From the NCBI RefSeq assembly GCF_001421245.1, contig NZ_LMKE01000006.1, positions 241,425-273,780 of the forward strand: a DNA stretch of 32,356 nt, given 5' to 3'. Made by a program: the position numbers and the translations under genes. The notes beneath the pieces were generated by a model that worked only from the letters and a program-made list of their open reading frames with translations, did no database searches and had not been told where the DNA came from. Of this stretch, positions 19,187-29,969 are shown piece by piece (positions within the stretch are counted from its first letter, which is position 1; each line of letters begins with the position of its first letter). The DNA comes from Sphingomonas sp. Leaf10. Its GTDB lineage: Bacteria; Pseudomonadota; Alphaproteobacteria; Sphingomonadales; Sphingomonadaceae.

Positions 19187-21220
19187 ATGAAGGCGGCATT
19201 GCGATCGTGGGTACAGCGCCCCGACGATTCGACGCGCCTGCCCGACGATCGCGCCGCCCGGCTGCTGCGCGAGGCGGAGGATCACGGCCCGAACTGGTTC
19301 TGGCAGACCGATCGCACTGGCCGCGTCGCCTATCTGAGCGACAAGATCGCCGACGTGTTCGCCGCGACCGATATCGATCCGATCGGTGCTGCGCTGACCG
19401 ATTTGCTGCGTATCGCCGGGACCGACGCCGAATCCGACGATCCGGAACGCACCATCGCCTTCCACCTTTCGGCCCGCACCGCCTTCACCGATTACGCGGT
19501 CACTCCCGCCATCGCCGGCGAGCATGATTGGAGCTGGAGCGTCTCGGGCAGCCCGTTCTCCGATCCGTTCGGCCGGTTCGAAGGGTTCGTCGGCACCGGC
19601 ACCGACATTACGGCGGTGCGTGAATCGGATGCGGAGATCACCCGCCTCGCGCTGTTCGACAGCCTCACCGGCCTCGCGAACCGGCAACGTATGCGCATCT
19701 CGCTCGAACAGACGCTGGCCCAGCCGGGCTATGACGGTACTGCGCTGTTCCTGCTCGATCTCGACCGGTTCAAGGCGGTGAACGACACGCTTGGCCATCC
19801 GGTCGGCGATGCGCTGCTCAAACAGGTCGCCGAACGGCTGTTGCGCGTCGTCGGCGATGCCGGGCTGGTCGGGCGGCTGGGCGGCGACGAGTTTCAGGTG
19901 ATCCTGCCGCGCATGGGCAACCGGGCGCAGATGGCGACGCTGGCGCAGGCGATCATCGCGTCGCTGTCGCAACCCTATTTCATCGGCGGCAACAGCGTGT
20001 CGATCGGCTGTTCGGTCGGCATCGCCGTGTCGCCCGACGATGGCGCGACGCCCGACACACTGGTCAGCCATGCCGACCTCGCCCTCTATGCCGCAAAGGA
20101 TGCGGGGCGCGGCGTCCACCGTTTCTTTCACGACACGCTGCTGGAGGGCGCACGATCGCGCCAGCAGATGGAGGAGGACCTGCGCCTCGCCTTGTCGCTC
20201 GATCAGTTGCGCATCGTCTATCAGCCGGTCGTGGCGCTCGACGGCGGCCGGATCACCGGGTTCGAAGCACTGGTCCGCTGGGAACACCCGACGCGCGGCA
20301 CGCTGCTGGCACAGGAATTCCTCGGTCTGGCGGAGGAATGCCGGCTGATCGAGTCGATCGGCGAATGGGTTCTGCGCACCGCATGTCACGATGCGGCGTC
20401 CTGGGCCGGGGATACGCGGCTGTCGGTCCATCTGTCGGGGGCGCAACTCGCGAATCCGGCGCTGCCCGCGATCCTGACCAATGCCGTCGCACGCTCCGGC
20501 CTGCCCGCCGGGCGGCTGGAACTGAGCATCGCCGAGGCGAGCGTGCTGCGCGACATGCGCGGCGCCATCGCTACCTTTGCGGCATTGCAGGGGGTCGGTG
20601 TCGGCATAGCGCTCGACGATTTCGGCGCGGGACAGGCGTCGATGTCGTGCCTGCGTCGCCTGCCCTTCGACCGGATCAAGCTCGACCGATCGTTCGTGCG
20701 TGGAGTCAGCGATCCCGAAGGGCGGAACGCGGCAGTCGTCCGGTCGATCGTGACGCTTGCCGACCTGCTCGGCATCGCGACCACGGCCAAGGGCGTCGAA
20801 TATCACGACGAACTGGCGGTGCTGCGCGAGCTGGGCTGCACCGAGGTCGCGGGGCCGGTCTATGGCGCACCGGTCGATGGCGCCGCCGCCGCCGCGCGGC
20901 TGCTGGGCGAGGGCGGCGCGCTCAGTCCGCAGGGGCCGAAGGCCGAGCGTGCGGTGCGGACGCGGATGCTGCGTTCGACCACGATCGAGGTCGACGGCCG
21001 CCGCCGCCCGGCGCGTATCCGCGACCTGTCGACCACCGGCGCGCTGATCGACCTCGTCGATTTCGGCGAAGCCATGATCGGTTCGGTCATCCGCATCGAC
21101 ACCGGCGGCGGCCACTGGAACGCCGCCACCGTCCGCTGGGCAGAGGATGGGCGCGCCGGGCTGCATTTCGACCGCCCGATCGTCGTCGAACGCCGCATGA
21201 CCATCCGCCGCAAGGAATAG
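19187..21220 (+). CDS. PAS-GGDEF-EAL-PilZ c-di-GMP protein with degenerate EAL domain
   Basis: The 677-aa cytoplasmic protein has a PAS sensor (about 30-145; WFWQTDRTGRVAYLS), a GGDEF domain with intact motif LGGDEF at 232-236, an EAL domain (about 335-570) and a C-terminal PilZ domain (about 585-670) with an R-x-x-x-R and DLSTTG. The GGDEF active site looks competent for making c-di-GMP, and no RxxD inhibition site precedes it (GDAG instead). The EAL domain keeps EAL (E360), E450, DDFG (D477, D478) and K498. The N-x-S metal ligand is HLS (H415), the AEGVE motif is AKGVE (K535) and the usual Q-G-Y near the end is AGP. Phosphodiesterase activity is therefore doubtful; it may bind c-di-GMP or be structural. 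PilZ is a c-di-GMP receptor, so the protein may sense its own product. Start ATG 19187 follows GGCGGG. Confidence 0.93.
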   Translation: MKAALRSWVQRPDDSTRLPDDRAARLLREAEDHGPNWFWQTDRTGRVAYLSDKIADVFAATDIDPIGAALTDLLRIAGTDAESDDPERTIAFHLSARTAFTDYAVTPAIAGEHDWSWSVSGSPFSDPFGRFEGFVGTGTDITAVRESDAEITRLALFDSLTGLANRQRMRISLEQTLAQPGYDGTALFLLDLDRFKAVNDTLGHPVGDALLKQVAERLLRVVGDAGLVGRLGGDEFQVILPRMGNRAQMATLAQAIIASLSQPYFIGGNSVSIGCSVGIAVSPDDGATPDTLVSHADLALYAAKDAGRGVHRFFHDTLLEGARSRQQMEEDLRLALSLDQLRIVYQPVVALDGGRITGFEALVRWEHPTRGTLLAQEFLGLAEECRLIESIGEWVLRTACHDAASWAGDTRLSVHLSGAQLANPALPAILTNAVARSGLPAGRLELSIAEASVLRDMRGAIATFAALQGVGVGIALDDFGAGQASMSCLRRLPFDRIKLDRSFVRGVSDPEGRNAAVVRSIVTLADLLGIATTAKGVEYHDELAVLRELGCTEVAGPVYGAPVDGAAAAARLLGEGGALSPQGPKAERAVRTRMLRSTTIEVDGRRRPARIRDLSTTGALIDLVDFGEAMIGSVIRIDTGGGHWNAATVRWAEDGRAGLHFDRPIVVERRMTIRRKE

Positions 21221-21239
21221 CGTGCCGCCTTCCCCTTGA

Positions 21240-23411
<2,172 letters not shown>

Positions 23412-23563
23412 CGTTTTTGCAACGCATCAAAACAGACTGACACCCCCGCTTTCGGTTGTCGCAAAATAGAAATATGGGGCGTCCATTGGCGCCGGGACGG
23501 TGAACGACACCGCCTGAACCAGCGTACGAGTCGCGCCACCCATTTGCGATTCCAAGGGGACTT

Positions 23564-26065
23564 ATGAACACCAAGCTTTATGCCGGCGTGGCCTTTGCCG
23601 CGCTCCTGCTCCCGGCCTCGGCCTTCGCGCAGTCGACCGGTTCGACCGACTTCGAATCGGAAGACATCGTCGTCACCGGCACGCGCGCCGACAATGGCGT
23701 CGACGGCATCAAGATCCCCGATGGCCCGAAGGCGCGCGTCGTGCTGGATCAGGAATTCCTCGCCAAGCAGACCCCGGGCAACACCGTTCTCGACGCGCTG
23801 AACATCGTTCCGGGCGTCAACTTCACCCAGAGCGATCCGTTCGGTTCGTCGGGCGGCAACATCCGCATCCGCGGCTTCGACGGCAATCGCGTCTCGCTGA
23901 CCTTCGACGGCTTCCCGCTGAACGATTCGGGCAACTACGCGATCTATTCGAACCAGCAGCTCGACCCCGAACTGGTCGACGAGATCAACGTCAATCTCGG
24001 CGCGACCGATATCGACAGCCCGACCGCATCGTCGTCGGGCGGCACGATCAACTATCGCACGCTGATCCCGTCGGAAACGCTGTCGGCGACGATGGTCGCA
24101 TCATACGGCGATTTCGATTTCCACCGCGTGTTCGGCCTGATCGAAACCGGCAACCTCACTTCGTTTGGGACCCGCGCGTTCGTGTCGGCATCGGCCGCCT
24201 CGAACGACAAGTTCCGTGGCACCGGCTCGATCCGTAAGCAGCAGTTCAACGCCGGCATCTATCAGCCACTCGGCGACAATGGCGACTTCATCCGCGTCTC
24301 GGGTCATTATAACGAGAACCGGAACAACCAGTATCGCAACCCGACGCTCAGCGATATCCGCAACGCCCTGCCCGCCGGTGTCATCGCCGCCAACGCAGCG
24401 GCGACCCCGGATAACCCGATCCGCCTCGACCTGAACAACAGCCAGTTCGAAACGGTCAACAATATCGAAAACGATGCGTTCTGCACGGTACCGACCCCGG
24501 TGAACGGCACGGCGCAGGCCGCCGCGAACTGCTCGAATTATTACGGTGTCCGCATCAACCCGTCGAACACCGGCAACGTCCGCGCCAATTCGCGCTTCTC
24601 GCTGACCGACCGGCTCACGCTGACCCTCGACGGGTCGTACCAGTATGTTCTGGCCCATGGCGGCGGTACGTCGACGCTCGCCGAAAACGATCCGCGCGCC
24701 AAGGGCAGCCTGACCGGCTCGCAGGGCGTCGACTATAACGGTGACGGCGATTTCCGCGACACGGTGCGCTTCTTCTCGCCGAACATCACCAACACCAACC
24801 GCTACACCGGCATTGCGTCGCTGCGCTACGACATCACCGAAGACCAGCGCGTCCGCGTCGCCTATACCTATGACAATGCCCAGCATCGTCAGACCGGCGA
24901 ATGGGGCAATCTCTATTCGAACGGCATGCCGGAAAACCCGTTCTCGGGTCGGAACGGCCGCCCGGTGCTGGCCGCCGACGGGTTCAAGATCACCCAGCGC
25001 GACCGCAAGTCGGTCGCCCTGCTGAACCAGGTTTCGGGCGAATATATCGGCCGCTTCTTCGATCGTGCCTTCACCATCCAGGCCGGTGTGCGCGTGCCGT
25101 TCTTCAAGCGTGATCTGGAAACCTATTGTCCGATCCAGGCACGCGACGGCTTCGCCTATTGCACCAGCCAGCCGATCCCGAACCCGACCGTTACCGGCAC
25201 GCAGCCCTATGTCATCATTCAGCCGGGCGGCACCTTCACCGGTTCGGGCAATCCCGCTCCGCTCTATGCGCCGTACGCACAGAATTATAAGTACGACGCG
25301 GTCCTGCCGAACGTCGGCTTCACCTACAATTTCGTCGACACCAACCTCAGCATGTTCGGCAGCTACGCCAAGGGCCTTTCGGCGCCGCGTACCGACAACC
25401 TGTACCGCGCGCCGTTCATCGACGTGCAGCCGGAAAAGACCGACTCGTTCGACCTCGGCCTGCGCTACAACAGCCGCGTCGTGCAGTCGCAGCTGACCGG
25501 CTGGTACATCGGGTACAAGAACCGCATCGTGACCTCGTTCGACTTCGAACAGGGCATTTCGTTCGACCGCAACATCGGTGCGGTGGAAAGCTATGGCTTC
25601 GACGGCACCGTCACCGTGCGTCCGGCGAGCTGGGTCGGCTTGACGGCGATCGCGTCGTACACCCATACCGAACTGCTCTCGAACGTGCAGACCACTGGCA
25701 CCACGGTCGTCCCGACCCGTGGCAAGAAGGTCACCGAGACCCCCGAATGGCAGTTCGGCGGGCGTGCCGAATTCAACTACGGCCCGTTGAACGTTGGCGT
25801 GCAGGGCAAGTGGGTTGACGAACGCTTCGCGACCGACCTGAACGACGTCGTCGTCGGCGCCTATACGCTGGTCGACCTCGACGCCCGCTTCAGCCTCGAA
25901 GACTACGGCCTGCCGAAGACCAGCCTTGCGCTGAACGTCCGCAACCTGTTCGACGAACGCTATTTCGGCAACATCAGCACGCAGGTCGACGCACGCTCGG
26001 GCAACCCGAACTTCTCGGTCGGCTTCCCGCGCACCGTCATCGGTTCGGTCAAGTTCGGCTTCTAA
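23564..26065 (+). CDS. TonB-dependent outer-membrane receptor (833 aa)
   Basis: A third TonB-dependent receptor, of a different subtype from the first two. It has a signal peptide (residues 1-22, MNTKLYAGVAFAALLL...AFAQ), a TonB-box-like EDIVVTGTRA near residue 34, a plug domain with GNTVLDALNIVPGVNF and GGNIRIRGFDGNRVSL, and a barrel ending VKFGF. Two loops carry cysteine pairs (CTVPTPVN...NCSNYYG and CPIQARDGFAYC). The start ATG at 23564 is preceded by AAGGGGACTT. The 152-bp upstream region has no clear Fur-type box, so iron control is not evident. The gene has its own strong terminator, separating it from the kinase-regulator genes that follow on the same strand. The ligand could be a siderophore, cobalamin-like compound or glycan; sequence does not decide. 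Confidence 0.93.
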   Translation: MNTKLYAGVAFAALLLPASAFAQSTGSTDFESEDIVVTGTRADNGVDGIKIPDGPKARVVLDQEFLAKQTPGNTVLDALNIVPGVNFTQSDPFGSSGGNIRIRGFDGNRVSLTFDGFPLNDSGNYAIYSNQQLDPELVDEINVNLGATDIDSPTASSSGGTINYRTLIPSETLSATMVASYGDFDFHRVFGLIETGNLTSFGTRAFVSASAASNDKFRGTGSIRKQQFNAGIYQPLGDNGDFIRVSGHYNENRNNQYRNPTLSDIRNALPAGVIAANAAATPDNPIRLDLNNSQFETVNNIENDAFCTVPTPVNGTAQAAANCSNYYGVRINPSNTGNVRANSRFSLTDRLTLTLDGSYQYVLAHGGGTSTLAENDPRAKGSLTGSQGVDYNGDGDFRDTVRFFSPNITNTNRYTGIASLRYDITEDQRVRVAYTYDNAQHRQTGEWGNLYSNGMPENPFSGRNGRPVLAADGFKITQRDRKSVALLNQVSGEYIGRFFDRAFTIQAGVRVPFFKRDLETYCPIQARDGFAYCTSQPIPNPTVTGTQPYVIIQPGGTFTGSGNPAPLYAPYAQNYKYDAVLPNVGFTYNFVDTNLSMFGSYAKGLSAPRTDNLYRAPFIDVQPEKTDSFDLGLRYNSRVVQSQLTGWYIGYKNRIVTSFDFEQGISFDRNIGAVESYGFDGTVTVRPASWVGLTAIASYTHTELLSNVQTTGTTVVPTRGKKVTETPEWQFGGRAEFNYGPLNVGVQGKWVDERFATDLNDVVVGAYTLVDLDARFSLEDYGLPKTSLALNVRNLFDERYFGNISTQVDARSGNPNFSVGFPRTVIGSVKFGF

Positions 26066-26089
26066 GCCCTACCCGAACCAACCGAACGA

Positions 26090-26126
26090 ACCGCCGTCCC
26101 GGCAACGGGGCGGCGGTTTTCGTTTT
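26090..26126 (+). terminator. Intrinsic terminator of the third TonB receptor
   Basis: ACCGCCGTCCC (26090-26100) and GGGGCGGCGGT (26107-26117) pair over 11 positions with one G-T wobble around a 6-nt loop, followed by TTTCGTTTT. It starts 25 bp after the receptor stop codon. This is a classic rho-independent terminator, so the histidine kinase gene needs its own promoter between 26127 and 26211. Confidence 0.9.
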
Positions 26127-26211
26127 GGCGGCGTTTGCTCTAAAGCGCGGTTCCCAACCCGTCCCCGCCGCGATATGACGGCAACCGGGGGCAACACTTG
26201 CGACGGAGCGC

Positions 26212-27312
26212 ATGACGCTTAAGCCCGCCATTTTCTCGCGCCCCTTCTTCGAACAGAAGAACCGCGCCTTCTGGCTGCTGCAGGCGGCCGGCTGGACCGG
26301 CTATCTGATCCTGCGCTCGGTCTCGACACTGTCGAACGCCGCGTCGCTGAAAAGCGTGCTGGCGAACATCGTCGAGGTGATCGTCGGCTATTGCCTGACG
26401 CTGTTGATGAGCGTGCTGTACGGCTATTACCGGTCGTTGCCGCGCGTGCCGGCGATCTTCCTGACGCTGTGCACGCTGTCGGCGGCGACCTTCGCCTATT
26501 CGCTGATCGACGCCTTCGTCTTCACCTTCATCCGCAACGTGTCGCCCGATGTCAGCTTCTCGCTGGTACTCGGCACGCTGTTCATCAACTTCACGGTGCT
26601 GGCCGGCTGGTCGGCGGCCTATTTCGGCATCAACTTCTATCTGGTCGTCGAACAGCAGGTCGACGAGATGCGGATGCTGGAGATGCAGGCATCGACCGCG
26701 CAACTCGCGATGCTGCGCTATCAGCTGAACCCCCATTTCCTGTTCAACACGCTCAATTCGATCTCGACGCTGGTGCTGCTGAAACAGACCGAGAAGGCGA
26801 ATGTGATGCTCAGCCGCCTCGCCTCGTTCCTGCGCTATACGCTGGCCAACGAGCCTACCGCGCACGTCACGCTGGAGCAGGAGGTTGAAACGCTGAAACT
26901 GTATCTCGATATCGAAAAGATGCGGTTCGAACATCGCCTGCGCACCGAATTCGATATCGATGCCCGTGTCATGCACGCGCGGCTGCCCTCGCTCCTGCTC
27001 CAGCCGCTGGTCGAAAACGCGATCAAATATGCGGTCACGCCGCAGGAGGATGGCGCCGATATCGCGATCACCGCTCGACTGGCCGGGGATCGGGTGCAGA
27101 TCGCCGTTTCCGATACCGGCCCCGGCTTGATCGACGGACCGAAGCGGCCGACGCTGTCTACCGGTGTCGGTATTCAGAATATCCGGGACCGGCTGGCACA
27201 GGCATACGGCCCCGACCATCGGTTCGATACCCGTTCGGGCAGCGGGGGCGGATTCGTGGTCGAGATCGAACTGCCGTTCCAGACGCAAGACGTTACCAAA
27301 GAGGCTGCATGA
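26212..27312 (+). CDS. LytS/AlgZ-type sensor histidine kinase
   Basis: The 366-aa product is an inner-membrane histidine kinase of the LytS/AlgZ type (His_kinase family). Four hydrophobic segments fill residues 20-150 with no large periplasmic domain, so the signal is probably sensed in or near the membrane. The phospho-acceptor motif LNPHFLFNTLNSI has H175, followed by the ATP-binding N-box QPLVENAIKYAV (N269) and the G-box DTGPGL. The ATG at 26212 follows GGAG at normal spacing. Its stop overlaps the ATG of the response regulator (ATGA), so the two are coupled partners. No known ligand-binding domain is present, so the stimulus is unknown. Confidence 0.93.
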   Translation: MTLKPAIFSRPFFEQKNRAFWLLQAAGWTGYLILRSVSTLSNAASLKSVLANIVEVIVGYCLTLLMSVLYGYYRSLPRVPAIFLTLCTLSAATFAYSLIDAFVFTFIRNVSPDVSFSLVLGTLFINFTVLAGWSAAYFGINFYLVVEQQVDEMRMLEMQASTAQLAMLRYQLNPHFLFNTLNSISTLVLLKQTEKANVMLSRLASFLRYTLANEPTAHVTLEQEVETLKLYLDIEKMRFEHRLRTEFDIDARVMHARLPSLLLQPLVENAIKYAVTPQEDGADIAITARLAGDRVQIAVSDTGPGLIDGPKRPTLSTGVGIQNIRDRLAQAYGPDHRFDTRSGSGGGFVVEIELPFQTQDVTKEAA

Positions 27313-28121
27313 CCATCCGTACCATCCTTGTCGACGACGAATCGTTGGCGATTCAAGGCCTCGAACTGCGGTTGCAGGCACATGAGGATGTCGAGATCAT
27401 CGACAAATGCCAGAACGGCCGCGAGGCGATCCGTTCGATCAAGACCCACAAGCCAGACCTCGTCTTCCTCGACATCCAGATGCCGGGCTTCGACGGCTTT
27501 TCGGTGGTGCAAGGACTGATGGAGGTCGAACCGCCACTGGTGGTGTTCGTCACCGCGTATAGCGACCACGCGATCCGCGCGTTCGAGGCGCAGGCGGTCG
27601 ATTACCTGATGAAGCCGGTCGAAGAATCGCGCCTCGCCGACACGCTCGACCGCGTACGCCAGCGCCTGTCAGAAAAGCGGGGCCAGGCCGAGGTCGAAAA
27701 GCTCAAGGAAGTGCTCGCCGAAGTCGCCCCCGACACGGCAGCGGAAATGGAAGCGGCCGACGGCACCGGTGATGACGCGCACGGCGCCAACCGCTTCGAA
27801 AAGCTCATCAATATCAAGGATCGCGGCCAGATCTTCCGAGTCGATGTCGACACGATCGAGATGATCGAGGCAGCGGGCGATTACATGGTCATCAACACCG
27901 GCGACAATTCGCTGGTGCTGCGCGAAACGATGAAGGATCTGGAGAAACGCCTCGACCCGCGCCGGTTCCAGCGCGTGCACCGCTCGACCATCGTCAATCT
28001 CGATCTGGTCAAACAGGTGAAGCCGCACACCAATGGCGAATGTTTCCTGATCCTCGAATCGGGCGCGCAGGTGAAGGTCAGCCGCTCGTATCGCGACGTG
28101 GTGGCGCGCTTCGTCCACTGA
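27309..28121 (+). CDS. LytTR-family response regulator
   Basis: The 270-aa product has an N-terminal receiver domain (about 1-120) with VDDES and phospho-acceptor D55 in LVFLDIQMPG, a conserved VTAYSDHA and the Lys of LMKPVEE. An acidic linker (about 125-160) follows, then a C-terminal LytTR DNA-binding domain (about 165-268; EAAGDYMVI, RFQRVHRSTIVNL). LytTR regulators bind paired direct repeats upstream of their targets. The start overlaps the kinase stop by 4 nt and the stop TGA shares one base with the trhO ATG, so all three are probably one transcript. Target genes cannot be read from this window. Confidence 0.95.
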   Translation: MTIRTILVDDESLAIQGLELRLQAHEDVEIIDKCQNGREAIRSIKTHKPDLVFLDIQMPGFDGFSVVQGLMEVEPPLVVFVTAYSDHAIRAFEAQAVDYLMKPVEESRLADTLDRVRQRLSEKRGQAEVEKLKEVLAEVAPDTAAEMEAADGTGDDAHGANRFEKLINIKDRGQIFRVDVDTIEMIEAAGDYMVINTGDNSLVLRETMKDLEKRLDPRRFQRVHRSTIVNLDLVKQVKPHTNGECFLILESGAQVKVSRSYRDVVARFVH

Positions 28122-29053
28122 TGACCGACATTCAAGTCGCGGCGCTGTACCGCTTCACGGACATTGCCGATCCGCAGGCTGTCCGCGACGCGATGGAGGC
28201 GGTGCTCGATCGCGCCGGCATCCGGGGCACGCTGCTTATCGCGTCCGAGGGAATCAACGGCACCATCGCCGGCAGCGCGGACGGCATCGCCACCGCGCTC
28301 GCCGCGATCCGTGCCCTGCCCGGCTGCGAAGATTTGGCGCCAAAGTTCAGCACCGCCGACGCCATGCCCTTCCACCGGCTGAAGGTGCGGGTGAAGCGGG
28401 AGATCGTGACGATGGGCGTGCCCGGCACCGATCCGACCGCGATCGTCGGCACCTATGTCGCGCCAGCCGAGTGGAACGCGCTGATCGCCGATCCGTCGAC
28501 CGTCGTGATCGACACCCGCAATGCGTATGAGGTGAAGGTCGGCACCTTTGCCGGCGCGGTCGACCCACAGACCGACAGCTTCCGCGATTTCCCCGACTGG
28601 TTCCGCGCCAACCGCGACACCCTATTGGCGGGCAAGACACAGGTCGCGATGTTCTGCACCGGCGGCATACGCTGCGAGAAATCGACTGCCTTCCTGAAAA
28701 GCGAAGGCGTCGATGCGGTCTACCACCTCGATGGCGGCATCCTGAAATATCTGGAGGAAGTGCCGGCGGACGCCAGCGCGTGGCAGGGCGAATGCTTCGT
28801 GTTCGACGAACGCGTCGCCGTCGGCCACGGCCTGACGCCAGGCACCCACGGCCTGTGCCGCGGCTGCCGCATGCCGATCAACGCCGACGACCGCGCCTCC
28901 CCGCTGTTTCAGGAAGGCGTACAATGCCCCGCCTGCGCCGGCACCCGCGACGCAGCCACCCTCGCAGCAAAGGCGGAACGCCACCGACAGGTGAAGCTCG
29001 CCGCCAAACGCGGCGAACAGCATGTCGGCAAGCGGATGGAGCGAGACGTCTGA
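28121..29053 (+). CDS. trhO: tRNA uridine 34 hydroxylase TrhO (rhodanese-like)
   Basis: The 310-aa product matches the UPF0176/YceA family, now known as TrhO, which hydroxylates U34 of certain tRNAs in an oxygen-dependent step toward 5-methoxy- or 5-oxyacetyl-uridine. An N-terminal acylphosphatase-like domain (about 1-95; ASEGINGTIAG) is followed by a rhodanese domain (about 120-220) with the active-site loop FCTGGIRCEKS (C179, C185). The C-terminal tail has CRGCRMPIN and CPAC, common in the family. The start is fixed by a one-base overlap with the response-regulator stop (TGATG). An in-frame start at 28040 lies inside the regulator gene and is rejected. It is cotranscribed with the two-component pair; the gene is usually found alone. 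Confidence 0.93.
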   Translation: MTDIQVAALYRFTDIADPQAVRDAMEAVLDRAGIRGTLLIASEGINGTIAGSADGIATALAAIRALPGCEDLAPKFSTADAMPFHRLKVRVKREIVTMGVPGTDPTAIVGTYVAPAEWNALIADPSTVVIDTRNAYEVKVGTFAGAVDPQTDSFRDFPDWFRANRDTLLAGKTQVAMFCTGGIRCEKSTAFLKSEGVDAVYHLDGGILKYLEEVPADASAWQGECFVFDERVAVGHGLTPGTHGLCRGCRMPINADDRASPLFQEGVQCPACAGTRDAATLAAKAERHRQVKLAAKRGEQHVGKRMERDV

Positions 29054-29055
29054 TC

Positions 29056-29161
29056 TCCCCTCCCTGACTAGGGCGGGGTCGGGGGTGGGTCGGTCCGCGA
29101 GGGAGCGTCACGCCCGTCCCAAGCCTACCCACCCCCCGCCCCTCCCTTGTCAGGGAGGGGA
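29056..29161 (+). repeat. Dispersed palindromic doublet repeat (copy 4, complete)
   Basis: Both arms are present. The left arm has CCCCTCCCT / GACT / AGGGCGGGG (29057-29078, one mismatch) and a plus-strand G-quadruplex motif at 29071-29089. The right arm has a minus-strand motif at 29128-29146 and a perfect hairpin CCCCTCCCT / TGTC / AGGGAGGGG at 29139-29160. The spacer CGGTCCGCGAGGGAGCG matches copies 2, 3 and 5. It fills the gap between the convergent 3' ends of trhO and the DUF3297 gene almost exactly, 3 bp after one stop and 11 bp before the other. Confidence 0.88.
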
Positions 29162-29171
29162 GCACGATAGC

Positions 29172-29462
29172 TTACTCCGCCTCGTCGCCCTTCGCGTCTT
29201 CCACAGGCACTTCCTCGCCCTCGGCCGGCGTCTGGAAATACGCCTCGACCGGCCCGGTCAGCTTGATGGTCAGCGGCTGCCCCTTGCGGTCGACCTTCTT
29301 GCCGAGCGCGACGCGTATCCAGCCTTCGGACATCGAATATTCCTCGACATCGTTGCGTTCGGCGCCCTTGAAGCGGATGCCGATGCCGCGCTCCAGCACG
29401 GGCTGGTTGAAATGCGGGCTGCGCGGATTGATCGAGAGGCGATCGGGGGGCGTATCAGTCAT
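29172..29462 (-). CDS. DUF3297 family protein
   Basis: The 96-aa product matches the small, conserved DUF3297 family of proteobacteria: the start MTDTPPDRLSINPRSPHF, then LERGIGIRFKG, EEYSMSEGWIRVALGK and DRKGQPLTIKLTGPVEAYF are characteristic. The last 20 residues are acidic and variable. It has no signal peptide or membrane segment, so it is cytoplasmic. The function is unknown. It lies 75 bp downstream of a secreted-protein gene on the same strand, with a possible terminator between them. Confidence 0.9.
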   Translation of the reverse strand: MTDTPPDRLSINPRSPHFNQPVLERGIGIRFKGAERNDVEEYSMSEGWIRVALGKKVDRKGQPLTIKLTGPVEAYFQTPAEGEEVPVEDAKGDEAE

Positions 29463-29506
29463 GGGCGCGGCCCATGCCGCAAAACGCCGCGCGCGCCAAG
29501 TGCAAA

Positions 29507-29530
29507 GGGCGGGAGGATCACCCCCCGCCC
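29507..29530 (-). terminator. Possible terminator after the small secreted protein gene
   Basis: GGGCGGGAGG (29507-29516) and CCCCCCGCCC (29521-29530) form a 10-position stem around ATCA, with one position that is a G-T wobble on the minus-strand RNA. On that strand it is followed by TTTGC, so the T-run is short. It lies 7 bp beyond the stop codon at 29538 and upstream of the DUF3297 start. Confidence 0.55.
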
Positions 29531-29537
29531 CTCAAGA

Positions 29538-29969
29538 TCAGTTACAGACCCGGACGCGCACGTCCTGATCGTAATAGGGGTCGTAGCGCTGTTCGACCCA
29601 GCACCGCCGGTAATCATTGTAGCGATAGGCGTAATAGCCATCGTTCGGGTAAAACCCGCGCTGACGATAGAAACGATCATCATAATCATAGGCATAGCCA
29701 CGATCGCGATAATAGCGGTCGCGATAGCGCCGGTCGTTCGCGCTCGACGCCAGCGCCGCACCGATCGCAAGGCCGGCGATCCCGGCGACGACCGCCGCGC
29801 CACCATTGCCGCGATTGCGGTTCCAGCCACGGTCCCAACCGCGATCATAGCCACGGTCCCAGCCGCGATCGTACCCGCGACGCCACTGCGCCTCGGCCGG
29901 GGCGGCAGCGGTCAGTGCCGTCACGGCCAGCGGCAGCCCCAGGCCCGCCTTGGTCAGCAAGGTCTTCAT
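29538..29969 (-). CDS. Small secreted Arg/Tyr/Gly-rich protein of unknown function
   Basis: The 143-aa product begins with a signal peptide (residues 1-28, MKTLLTKAG...APAEAQ), so it is probably periplasmic or surface-exposed. A repeat region RRGYDRGWDRGYDRGWDRG follows, encoded by two tandem 24-bp DNA copies (29827-29850 and 29851-29874, 21 of 24 identical). Next is a Gly/Ala-rich hydrophobic stretch VVAGIAGLAIGAALA resembling a glycine zipper, then a Tyr/Arg/Asp-rich tail with two cysteines (RRCWVEQ and VRVCN), possibly a disulfide. Similar small RcnB-like or glycine-zipper proteins are common in sphingomonads, but I cannot assign a family firmly. The ATG at 29969 follows AGGAG at good spacing; the frame reaches back to 30014 without a ribosome site. 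Confidence 0.8.
   Translation of the reverse strand: MKTLLTKAGLGLPLAVTALTAAAPAEAQWRRGYDRGWDRGYDRGWDRGWNRNRGNGGAAVVAGIAGLAIGAALASSANDRRYRDRYYRDRGYAYDYDDRFYRQRGFYPNDGYYAYRYNDYRRCWVEQRYDPYYDQDVRVRVCN

Noticed and set aside
23412..23563. Riboswitch (for example cobalamin) upstream of the third TonB receptor
   Set aside because: The 152-bp region is too short for a full cobalamin element with expression platform and I see no conserved core or matching stems.
29827..29874. Possible CRISPR-like short repeats
   Set aside because: The two copies are directly adjacent without spacers and lie inside a coding frame, so they are a coding tandem repeat.
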